Positions 1 to 8,941 of a stretch of DNA of 9,796 nucleotides are shown here, piece by piece. The translations under genes were made by a program, and so were the position numbers. The stretch spans positions 1 through 9,796 of the forward strand of contig JAFDHB010000132.1 in assembly GCA_019308985.1 (NCBI GenBank), given 5' to 3'. Under the pieces are notes generated by a model. It did not search any database, was not told the origin of the DNA, and saw only the letters and a list, made by a program, of their open reading frames with translations. The first letter of the stretch is position 1; each line of letters opens with the position of its first letter. This stretch comes from Deltaproteobacteria bacterium (GTDB lineage: Bacteria > Desulfobacterota > DSM-4660 > Desulfatiglandales > HGW-15).

Positions 1-154
1 TCAATTTCGCCTCGACAGGGTCACGCTCCTGAGCAACGTCGAAGGACTGCGTTGTCCTTCATCTCGTTATGATTGCGGCGTACGCTAAGCTAAGTACGCC
101 TCACCGCACGAGATGAAGCGCAACGCAGAAATTGGACTTTTTACGAAGCCATCA
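1..154 (+). repeat. Palindromic intergenic repeat element, left end outside the window
   Basis: No gene is visible here. The segment ends with the 20-mer gactttttacgaagccatca at 135-154, which recurs exactly at 3970-3989 at the end of a second element before gyrB. The interior folds into a long imperfect hairpin (47-128). Bases 2-8 (caatttc) complement 128-134 (gaaattg), so the element looks like nested inverted repeats whose left terminal repeat lies just outside the window. From memory, elements ending in this motif are common between genes of Desulfobacterota; that is recollection, not a search. It lies downstream of the minus-strand cooC gene and could end its transcription. No transposase is present, so if mobile it would have to move in trans. 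Confidence 0.7.
47..128. repeat. Large imperfect inverted repeat (hairpin)
   Basis: The left arm (47-83) and right arm (94-128) are reverse complements over most of their length. They share the outer block ctgcgttg, the block cttcatctcgt and the inner block ggcgtac, with a small internal mismatch region and a 10-base loop (84-93). This is far longer than a normal rho-independent hairpin and has no T tract after it. It is best read as the core of the repeat element; any role in stopping cooC transcription is inference. Confidence 0.75.
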
Positions 155-196
155 TAGTTAAGTGTGAAAGGGTTCAAGGTTTCGAAGCTTCTCCCC

Positions 197-955
197 TTAA
201 CGGCTTTTTCCTTTCAAGAGCCTATCGAATATGGCGAATGCGGCCTCCACTGCGGGGCTCTGCTCAGTAATCTCTATAAGGGGCTTCCCTTGCACGTCCA
301 ACTCTCTCAAAAAAGGGTCTTCCGGCACTATACCAGTAAGGTCTAACCCGTAGAGATCCAACGTCTTCTCAACTGCTCCAAGGTCACCCTCCTTGGCCTG
401 ATTGATGATAATTGAATGGGCTCTGACGTCCAGACCCAGCTCCTTGGTCAGCTCCTTTATCCTTGCCGCCGCTTGAATCCCCCTTTTACTCGGGTCGGAA
501 ACGATGACCAGGAGATCAATATCATTGGTGGTTAGGCGGCTTATGTGCTCCATGCCCGCCTCATTGTCTATCACCACATAGGCATAGTTACCCATCAATC
601 GTTCCAGATATTGTGTCAGCAAAGAATTGGCAGCGCAATAACAACCGGGACCCTCCGGCCTCCCCATCACTATAAGGTCAAATTTCTCCGACTCCACCAC
701 CGCTTGTTCCAACTTCATCTCCATGAATACATCCTTTGTCATGCCAGCGGATACGCCTCTCTTCATCTCCTCCCTTGCATGCCCCAGGGTCTCCCTTACC
801 TCAAGGCCGACCACCTCGTTCAAGTTGGAATTCGCATCCGCATCCACTGCTAGGACCGGAGTCATGTCTGCTTGAGCAAGATACTTTATGAGCAACCCCG
901 CGAGCGTCGTCTTCCCGGTTCCCCCTTTACCCGCCAAGGCGATCGAGTAGGTCAT
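197..955 (-). CDS. cooC: CooC-type nickel-insertion ATPase (CO dehydrogenase maturation)
   Basis: A 252-residue P-loop ATPase of the MinD/ParA-like SIMIBI class. It has a deviant Walker A, GKGGTGKTT (residues 9-17, signature Lys10), a DADAN motif (38-42), and a Walker B region VVIDNEAG (127-134). The key marker is Cys-Tyr-Cys in GPGCYCAAN (102-110). In CooC this CXC pair binds metal at the dimer interface and couples ATP hydrolysis to nickel loading of the CODH C-cluster. The ATG at 955 is chosen because GGGAGG (961-966, minus strand) lies 5 bases upstream and the Walker A is then at its usual place; the frame stays open upstream to 1186 but would overlap dnaA. No signal peptide, so cytoplasmic. 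It diverges from dnaA with 85 bp between starts. A weak minus-strand promoter (ttggcc, 17 bp, taaatt, 1034-1006) is possible. No cooS is in the window, so the partner enzyme is unseen; some CooC homologues serve other functions. Confidence 0.85.
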   Translation of the reverse strand: MTYSIALAGKGGTGKTTLAGLLIKYLAQADMTPVLAVDADANSNLNEVVGLEVRETLGHAREEMKRGVSAGMTKDVFMEMKLEQAVVESEKFDLIVMGRPEGPGCYCAANSLLTQYLERLMGNYAYVVIDNEAGMEHISRLTTNDIDLLVIVSDPSKRGIQAAARIKELTKELGLDVRAHSIIINQAKEGDLGAVEKTLDLYGLDLTGIVPEDPFLRELDVQGKPLIEITEQSPAVEAAFAIFDRLLKGKSR

Positions 956-979
956 AACTGCCTCCCTTGGAAAATTTAG

Positions 980-1008
980 TTGCCATGACATTAAATTTTT
1001 TCTAGAAT
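980..1008 (+). promoter_or_regulatory. Predicted sigma70 promoter of dnaA
   Basis: TTGCCA (980-985) as the -35 and TAGAAT (1003-1008) as the -10 each differ from consensus by one base and are spaced by the ideal 17 bp. Transcription would start near 1015, leaving a leader of about 26 bases before the dnaA ATG at 1041. The surrounding sequence is AT-rich and sits in the divergent cooC/dnaA gap. I see no clear DnaA box in this gap, so autoregulation by the usual box is not evident. Confidence 0.65.
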
Positions 1009-1040
1009 TTAGCCACCTTATCTGAACGGGCCAATCTCCT

Positions 1041-2381
1041 ATGACCACTAGAAACAAGCAACTGTGGGATAGTATTACACGATTTCTTTCTGCAAGACTA
1101 CCAAAATCAGAGGTTGATCTATGGTTTTCCAGCACCTCACTATTAGATCTCACCACGGATAGGGCGGTGATCGGCGTACCCAACAAGTTCGTAGCATTCT
1201 GGCTTCAGGAGAAATACCTATCCCACCTAAGGGAGTCCTTCCGGGCCATACTCGACTCATCACCCTCTGTCCGGTTTTCTTACACAGGCCAAGAAAAGGC
1301 ACCTCAGGCTCACCAAAGACAAGAGAAACGAAAATTTATCCACCCACTTGCGCAGAACCTAGAACCGACCATGACCTTTGAGAATTTCGTGAAGGCAGAC
1401 TCCAATAAGCTTGCCTTCGCTTCAGCCTTAAGGGTGGCCACAGGCATCTCTCAAGGTTACAACCCGGTATATATCCACTCTGAGTTGCCCCTAGGAAAGA
1501 CTCATCTACTAAACGCAATTGGTAACCACGTCAGCCAGGTAAACCCCGAAAGAAAGCCACTATACCTCTCACCCCGCACTTTCTCGACTTTTCTCTGGCA
1601 CCACCCTAGTGATAGGGACCCCTGGCTAATGCTGGATGAATACGGGCTCCCGGACATCCTTCTATTCGACGACATACACCAATTGCAGAAAAAAAAACAT
1701 AAACAAACACAATTCCTTTACGTCTTTGATAAGCTGTGGCAACACAACTGCCCTATCGTAATTACCGGAAGCAAGCTGCCACACGAGCTGAAACATCTCA
1801 ACCCGGAATTGAGGTCCAGGATCGGAGCCGGCATCCTGGCTGAAATCAAGACTCCCGATCTGGACACTAAGATCATGCTTATAACCGCAAGAATGACAGC
1901 CGAGGGCATTTCCTTGCCCGAGGACCTGGTCTTTTACATTGCCACCTCTTATACGGACTTCAAATCCCTTTTCTCGGCACTCACTAAGGTAAAGGCTTTC
2001 TATTCTATACACGGTAAAGATAAGACCACTATTTCAACCATCAAGATGATCCTCCAGGCTCGTCAACCCGTAAAGCCAACCCTTCATGAGATAAAGATAA
2101 CAACCTCGGCCTACTTTGGAATCTCGGAATCGGATCTCGTTTCCAGCAGAAAAAACAGGGTCCTTTCTTACCCAAGGCACATAGCTATGTATCTGGCTAG
2201 AAGACATACCAGCCTTTCCTGTAAGGAAATAGGTGAATCCTTCGGCCACAAGGATCACTCTACGGTCCTGTATGCAATAAGGAGGATTGAAAACGCTAAA
2301 GCACATGATCCTAAGGTAGTTAAAGACTTGGCCCAGATCGAAAAGATTATTGCCCTCGGAGGACAACACCCAAGCTCGTAA
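1041..2381 (+). CDS. dnaA: Chromosomal replication initiator DnaA with degenerate AAA+ motifs
   Basis: A 446-residue DnaA with all four domains. Domain I (1-75) has the LWDSI...LWF...PNKFV pattern, followed by a short linker (about 76-110). The AAA+ domain (112-320) begins FENFVKADSNKLA. Domain IV (348-446) ends in the helix-turn-helix with GHKDHSTVLYA (402-412), the DnaA signature that contacts the DnaA box. In the AAA+ domain GKTHLLNAIGN (152-162) and Walker B LLFDD (207-211) remain. However, the usual YGGxGLGKT is HSELPLGKT (146-154), sensor I TSDR is TGSK (242-245), the box VII Arg matching E. coli R281 is Glu256, and the sensor II Arg (R334) is Lys316. The arginine finger (R285) is kept as Arg260. 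An in-frame stop at 1023-1025 makes ATG 1041 the first possible start; no Shine-Dalgarno is seen and CTCCT precedes the ATG. Length is normal and the frame intact, so it is not an obvious pseudogene, but ATP handling may be altered. Confidence 0.93.
   Translation: MTTRNKQLWDSITRFLSARLPKSEVDLWFSSTSLLDLTTDRAVIGVPNKFVAFWLQEKYLSHLRESFRAILDSSPSVRFSYTGQEKAPQAHQRQEKRKFIHPLAQNLEPTMTFENFVKADSNKLAFASALRVATGISQGYNPVYIHSELPLGKTHLLNAIGNHVSQVNPERKPLYLSPRTFSTFLWHHPSDRDPWLMLDEYGLPDILLFDDIHQLQKKKHKQTQFLYVFDKLWQHNCPIVITGSKLPHELKHLNPELRSRIGAGILAEIKTPDLDTKIMLITARMTAEGISLPEDLVFYIATSYTDFKSLFSALTKVKAFYSIHGKDKTTISTIKMILQARQPVKPTLHEIKITTSAYFGISESDLVSSRKNRVLSYPRHIAMYLARRHTSLSCKEIGESFGHKDHSTVLYAIRRIENAKAHDPKVVKDLAQIEKIIALGGQHPSS
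1336..1344 (+). other. Near-consensus DnaA box inside dnaA
   Basis: TTATCCACC matches the E. coli-type DnaA box TTATCCACA at 8 of 9 bases. It lies in the codons for the inter-domain linker (KFIHP), where protein sequence is little constrained. The same 8/9 variant occurs inverted in gyrB (4141-4149), where conserved codons explain it, so a chance match is quite possible. Confidence 0.3.
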
Positions 2382-2511
2382 TTCTTCGCTCCTCTAAAAG
2401 GAGGGGCCGCGTTCGGGCGATGCTTCTAGAAATAGGGTCCCGTATTACTGACCGTTGTTGATTTCTTTTACTCACGAACCGACATGGACTCTAAGACTCT
2501 GTTGTTCCAGG

Positions 2512-2529
2512 ATTTACCCTAGGATAAAT
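2512..2529. repeat. 18-bp near-perfect palindrome in the origin region
   Basis: The sequence atttaccctaggataaat is palindromic around CTAG except for one symmetrical mismatch pair. Its minus strand reads TTATCCTAG, the first six bases of a DnaA box. It sits at the edge of the AT-rich block and could be a binding site for a dimeric protein. Confidence 0.4.
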
Positions 2530-2540
2530 GTCAAAATGTC

Positions 2541-2610
2541 TAAAACAGTGATACTAATCATAGAAATATTTTGATAATAAAAACATAATGATATAACAGT
2601 TACTAACAAT
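2541..2610. other. AT-rich block, candidate DNA unwinding element
   Basis: By hand count 13 of 70 bases are G or C (19%), against roughly half in the adjacent genes. Such a block next to dnaA/dnaN is the expected form of an unwinding element. It also overlaps the putative dnaN promoter, so low GC alone is not proof of origin function. Confidence 0.5.
2571..2597 (+). promoter_or_regulatory. Possible dnaN promoter
   Basis: TTGATA (2571-2576) and TATAAC (2592-2597) each match sigma70 consensus at 5 of 6 positions, but the 15-bp spacer is short. The start would fall near 2604, giving a leader of about 45 bases. In such an AT-rich block chance matches are common. Confidence 0.35.
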
Positions 2611-2634
2611 ACCCCCGACTAGATTATTATTATT
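2611..2634 (+). other. C-rich block plus TTA repeats resembling DnaA-trios
   Basis: CCCCCG (2612-2617) is followed by CTA (2619-2621) and then TTATTATTATT (2624-2634). The Bacillus basal unwinding system has the order DnaA box, GC-rich block, then DnaA-trios, which read [C/T]T[A/T] on this strand. Here TTACTAACA (2600-2608) takes the box position. The trio frame is broken by GA after CTA, and the tract runs close to the dnaN ribosome site (GGAGG, 2639-2643). Confidence 0.4.
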
Positions 2635-2648
2635 GATTGGAGGATAAT

Positions 2649-3764
2649 ATGGAAATAAGAGTAGAAAAGGATGAGTTTTACAGATCCATCTCAAGGGTGC
2701 AGAGCATAATCGAGAAAAGGAGCAATATGCCCATACTATCAATGGTCCTCTTAACCGCTACCGACTCTAGGCTCAAAATCTCAGCGACGGATCTGGAGAT
2801 AAGTTTTCAACAAGACATACCCGCAGAAGTTATTGAGTCCGGAACAGTGACGATATCCGGAAGAAAGCTGTTCGAGATCTTGAAGGAGACAAAAAGCCCG
2901 AATATCTATATAAAGGAAAAGGAGAACAACTGGACTTTCCTTTCCGACGGAAGAGCCCGCTACAATCTAGCTGGACTGCCTCCTGATGAATACCCGGTGT
3001 TCGTAGCGCCGGAGGGGGTCACCACCATAGGAATTGCAGGGGGCCTACTGACGGACATGGTTAATAAGACAATTTTCTCTGTAACAATGGAGGAAGCGGG
3101 TTTTAAGCTATCCGGGGTGTTCACCCAAAAGATGGCCAAGGAGGGAACATGGGTGCTTAGAATGGTATCTACCGACGGGCATAGATTATCTCTGGTAGAT
3201 AGGCCTGTGGATCGCATTGAAAAGCTAGAACTCGACAACGGAGTGATGATCCCAAAGAAAGGAATGATGGAGATCAGCAAGCTGGCGGCAGAGAGCAAAT
3301 CTGTGGCCATAGGATTCAAAGACAACAATTGCTTAGCCAGGAGCGAGACGACAAGCATAGTGGTGCGTCTGTTGGAGACCAAGTTTCCAGACTACGGCGA
3401 AGTTATACCCAAGGAGACGAAAAGACGTGTTAAAATAAGGAGACAAGAACTACTGGATGGTATGAAGAAAATGGTTATCTTGAGTACGGAGAGCTATCGT
3501 GGTGTCAAGTTGACATTGGAAGAGGACAAACTGCAACTCGTGTCCGTCAATCCGGAGATAGGTGATGCACAAGAAGTGATAGAAGTGGAATACAGGGATG
3601 AAAAGTCGGAAGCCGGGTTCAATCCAAGGTACTTTATAGAGGCTCTTCAGGTGATGCAAAGCGAGACAGTCGAGATAGGATTTGTAGATGATTCCAGCCC
3701 CTGCTTGATTAGGGGTGATGAGGACCTTGGGTTTTTGGCTCTGATTATGCCCATGCGGATATGA
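2649..3764 (+). CDS. dnaN: DNA polymerase III beta sliding clamp
   Basis: The 371-residue product has the usual clamp length of three repeated folds of about 120 residues. It dimerises into a ring that tethers the replicative polymerase and other partners to DNA. Visible family marks are NMPILSMVLL (26-35), ATDLEIS (46-52), the VMIPKKG strand in the second domain, and the C-terminal MPMRI (367-371), which borders the protein-binding cleft. The ATG at 2649 is chosen because GGAGG (2639-2643) lies 5 bases before it; an in-frame TTG at 2637 overlaps that site. Downstream, recF does not follow as in many bacteria; gyrB comes after a 254-bp gap holding a repeat element. Plus-strand base use turns G-rich from this gene on, as expected for a leading-strand gene. 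Confidence 0.98.
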   Translation: MEIRVEKDEFYRSISRVQSIIEKRSNMPILSMVLLTATDSRLKISATDLEISFQQDIPAEVIESGTVTISGRKLFEILKETKSPNIYIKEKENNWTFLSDGRARYNLAGLPPDEYPVFVAPEGVTTIGIAGGLLTDMVNKTIFSVTMEEAGFKLSGVFTQKMAKEGTWVLRMVSTDGHRLSLVDRPVDRIEKLELDNGVMIPKKGMMEISKLAAESKSVAIGFKDNNCLARSETTSIVVRLLETKFPDYGEVIPKETKRRVKIRRQELLDGMKKMVILSTESYRGVKLTLEEDKLQLVSVNPEIGDAQEVIEVEYRDEKSEAGFNPRYFIEALQVMQSETVEIGFVDDSSPCLIRGDEDLGFLALIMPMRI

Positions 3765-3854
3765 TGATTTTCTCGGCCATTGTGCTATTTCGTTCGAGCA
3801 ACATCCGACGAGCTCGCAAAAAGTCCCAAAACCGTGGTGCCGGACTTGATAAGC

Positions 3855-3881
3855 CTGCCCCGGACTGGGATCCGTGGGCAG
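3855..3881. repeat. Hairpin 1 inside the pre-gyrB element
   Basis: CTGCCCCGGA (3855-3864) pairs with TCCG-T-GGGCAG (3871-3881), a 10-bp stem with one bulged base and a 6-base loop. No T tract follows, so it is not a standard terminator, though it could still affect readthrough from dnaN. Confidence 0.65.
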
Positions 3882-3901
3882 CCAGAACCTCTTGAAATTA
3901 G

Positions 3902-6397
<2,496 letters not shown>

Positions 6398-6433
6398 GAA
6401 TGAGTCCAGAGAAAGGGCAAAAGGAGTGATTCC

Positions 6434-8854
6434 ATGAGTTCGGATTTTGACACGGCACAGGTGAGCATAGAAAAGGAGATGAGGAAATCCTACCTGGAGT
6501 ATTCCATGAGTGTGATAGTGGGCCGTGCTCTACCTGATGTGAGGGATGGGCTGAAACCTGTCCACCGCAGAGTGCTTTACGCGATGCACGAGACAAAGAA
6601 TTATCATAATCGGCCCCACAAGAAGTCTGCCCGAATTGTGGGGGATGTTATTGGAAAGTATCATCCCCATGGAGACGCCGCGGTGTATGACACCATCGTC
6701 AGGATGGCTCAAGATTTCTCCATGAGATATCCCCTGGTCGACGGGCAGGGTAATTTTGGATCGGTGGATGGGGATCCGCCGGCGGCGATGAGGTACACTG
6801 AAGTTAGGATGACGAGACTGGCGGAGGAGTATCTTCAAGACATAGAGAAGGACACGGTCGACCTTTTTCCTAACTATGATGGGTCTCTCATCGAACCTGC
6901 GGTTCTACCTACGAAAGTGCCGAGTCTTCTAATCAATGGGAGCTCTGGTATCGCGGTTGGGATGGCCACCAATATTCCGCCGCACAACCTCAGGGAGATC
7001 TGCCGCGGTATCGTGGAATTGATAGATCATCCAGACACTGATGTGCAGCAACTCATGGGTATAATAAAGGGACCGGACTTTCCTACTGCGGGATTTATCC
7101 TTGGGACCAAGGGGATCCGGGAGGCCTATGAAACGGGCAGGGGCATACTCAGGATAAGAGCCAGGGCCTTCATTGAGAAAGGTAAGAAAGGTAAGGACCA
7201 CATAGTTATTTCTGAGATCCCCTTTCAGGTTAATAAGGCCAGACTACTGGAAAAGATAGCCGAGCTGGTAAAGGAAAAGAAGATAGAGGGTGTGCTTGAT
7301 ATCCGGGACGAATCAGACAGGGACGGAATGAGGATCGTCCTGGATATGAGGAAGGATGCCATGCCCATGGTCATTCTTAATCGCCTGTACAAGTATACAC
7401 AGATGGAGATCTCTTTTGGAATAATCTTCCTGGCCCTTGTGCATGGAAGGCCTCAGGTACTCAATCTAAAAGAGATGATCCATCAGTTTATCAGGCACCG
7501 TTACGAAATAGTGGTTAGGAGGACCATATATGATCTGAACAAGGCGGAGGAGAGGGCGCATATTCTGGAAGGACTGAAAAAGGCCTTGGATTCTTTGGAC
7601 GAGGTGATCGAGACCATCAGATCTTCTCCTGACCCGAAGTCCGCCAAGGATAGGCTCATCTCAGGCTTCGACTTGTCTGATGCCCAGGCTCAGGCGATTC
7701 TGGAGATGAGGTTGCAGAGATTGACCGGACTTGAAAGGGAAAAGGTTAATAGCGAGTACAAGGAACTCCTCAAGGATATCGCCAGGTTCAAGTCGATACT
7801 GGACAACCCCGCTTTGGTAAATGAGATAATCAAGCAAGAGACTGTAAAAATAATGGAGGATTATGGTGATGAAAGAAGGACTGAGATCCTCGAAGACACC
7901 GGGGAGATTGATCTTAAGGATCTGATAGCCGATGAGGATATGGTGGTCACCATAAGCCACGATGGTTACATAAAAAGGAACCCGATCAGTCTCTATAGGG
8001 CGCAGAGAAGGGGCGGCAAGGGCATGACCGGCGTGAGGCCGAAAGAGGAAGACTTTGTTGAACACCTTTTTGTGGCATCTTCCCATGACAATCTCCTGTT
8101 TTTTACCAATAAAGGGCGCGTGTACTGGAAGAGGGTGCACGAAATCCCCGAGGCGGGCCGGATGTCAAGGGGCAAAGCCGTTGTCAATCTCTTGGACCTG
8201 AAGAGGGGAGAGAGGGTTGCAACCACCCTGGCTGTGAGGGATTTCTCCCAGGAGAGGTACGTGGTAATGGCCACAGAAAGGGGTCTTGTCAAGAAAACGC
8301 CGCTGATTGCATACAGCCATCCCCGTGCCGGTGGCATAACGGCCATAAATATCAAAGACGGCGACGAACTTATCTGTGTCAGGGAGACGAGCGGAGACAG
8401 GGACATCTATATGACAACCCGCATGGGGAAGTGCATCAGGTTCCGTGAATCCGAGATAAGGACTATGGGCAGATTGGCGGCTGGAAACATAGGGATCCGT
8501 TTGGAGGAGGGAGACGAGGTGGTTGGAATGGACGTTATAGATGAGAAGTCTACGATCCTGACCGTGACGGAGAATGGATACGGCAAGCGCACCAGAATAG
8601 AAGACTACAGACGGCAGGGGAGAGGCGGAAAGGGGATCCTTACCATGAGGATAACGCAGAAGAATGGCTCGGTTGTGTACGGATCGCAGGTCTCGGACGA
8701 GGATGAAGTGATGATGATAAGTGGTCAAGGCAAGATTATCAGGTTGAGGGTCAGCGATATCTCTGTCATGGGAAGAAACACCCAGGGAGTGAAGCTCATC
8801 GATCTTGCCCAAGGCGAAAAGGTCGTGGCGGTTGCCAGGGTCCTAGAGGATTAG
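6434..8854 (+). CDS. gyrA: DNA gyrase subunit A
   Basis: Cleavage-religation subunit of gyrase, 806 residues. The winged-helix region has [18 protein letters not shown] (64-81) and the catalytic tyrosine is Tyr121 in [10 protein letters not shown], which forms the covalent link to DNA. The C-terminal beta-pinwheel carries the GyrA box QRRGGKG (524-530), needed for DNA wrapping and negative supercoiling; this marks it as GyrA rather than topoisomerase IV ParC. A second, degenerate box-like GRGGKG lies at 729-734. It ends at ARVLED with no long acidic tail. In the quinolone region the residue matching E. coli Ser83 is Ala82, while the Asp87 equivalent is kept as Asp86. AAGGAG (6421-6426) sits 7 bases before the ATG. 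It follows gyrB by 36 bp; gpsA follows after 87 bp with no terminator seen. Confidence 0.98.
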   Translation: MSSDFDTAQVSIEKEMRKSYLEYSMSVIVGRALPDVRDGLKPVHRRVLYAMHETKNYHNRPHKKSARIVGDVIGKYHPHGDAAVYDTIVRMAQDFSMRYPLVDGQGNFGSVDGDPPAAMRYTEVRMTRLAEEYLQDIEKDTVDLFPNYDGSLIEPAVLPTKVPSLLINGSSGIAVGMATNIPPHNLREICRGIVELIDHPDTDVQQLMGIIKGPDFPTAGFILGTKGIREAYETGRGILRIRARAFIEKGKKGKDHIVISEIPFQVNKARLLEKIAELVKEKKIEGVLDIRDESDRDGMRIVLDMRKDAMPMVILNRLYKYTQMEISFGIIFLALVHGRPQVLNLKEMIHQFIRHRYEIVVRRTIYDLNKAEERAHILEGLKKALDSLDEVIETIRSSPDPKSAKDRLISGFDLSDAQAQAILEMRLQRLTGLEREKVNSEYKELLKDIARFKSILDNPALVNEIIKQETVKIMEDYGDERRTEILEDTGEIDLKDLIADEDMVVTISHDGYIKRNPISLYRAQRRGGKGMTGVRPKEEDFVEHLFVASSHDNLLFFTNKGRVYWKRVHEIPEAGRMSRGKAVVNLLDLKRGERVATTLAVRDFSQERYVVMATERGLVKKTPLIAYSHPRAGGITAINIKDGDELICVRETSGDRDIYMTTRMGKCIRFRESEIRTMGRLAAGNIGIRLEEGDEVVGMDVIDEKSTILTVTENGYGKRTRIEDYRRQGRGGKGILTMRITQKNGSVVYGSQVSDEDEVMMISGQGKIIRLRVSDISVMGRNTQGVKLIDLAQGEKVVAVARVLED

Positions 8855-8941
8855 GCCGCCCTTTAAGGATCTCAGCTCGGAGGCTTATGCTGCGGGCGAG
8901 GGGATTAATGGGTTTCTGGACCAGTGGGCATGGAAGGAAGG

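Larger units (their letters stand above)
2445..2608 (+). repeat. Three copies of the motif TTACTNAC
   Basis: The copies are TTACTGACC (2445-2453), TTACTCACG (2468-2476) and TTACTAACA (2600-2608), all in the same orientation. The first two are 23 bp apart, start to start. Reading both strands of the whole window by eye I found no other TTACTNAC. The third copy shares TTA at the start and ACA at the end with the DnaA box TTATCCACA but differs at the three central bases. These could be lineage-specific initiator sites; that is inference. Confidence 0.45.
2382..2648. other. oriC: Candidate chromosomal origin (oriC), dnaA-dnaN gap
   Basis: This gene-free stretch lies between dnaA and dnaN, the origin site in Bacillus, Streptomyces and Mycobacterium. 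The plus strand changes from C-rich in dnaA to G-rich in dnaN across it. It contains a small palindrome (2512-2529), a 70-base block at 19% GC (2541-2610), three TTACTNAC motifs, and a C-rich block followed by TTA repeats (2611-2634). Canonical TTATCCACA boxes are absent, which is the main weakness. The first 60 bases after dnaA hold only a 5-bp stem (2389-2403) without a T tract. Confidence 0.6.

Noticed and set aside
956..1186. N-terminal extension of the cooC frame into dnaA
   Set aside because: The extra 77 residues are antisense to dnaA, and a good ribosome site plus the normal Walker A position favour ATG 955.
2389..2403. CTCCT/AGGAG stem after dnaA as a terminator
   Set aside because: Only 5 bp, with a 5-base loop and no T tract.
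6400..6429. Nine-codon mini-ORF between gyrB and gyrA, overlapping the gyrA ribosome site
   Set aside because: No spaced ribosome site of its own and too short to judge; such frames arise by chance.
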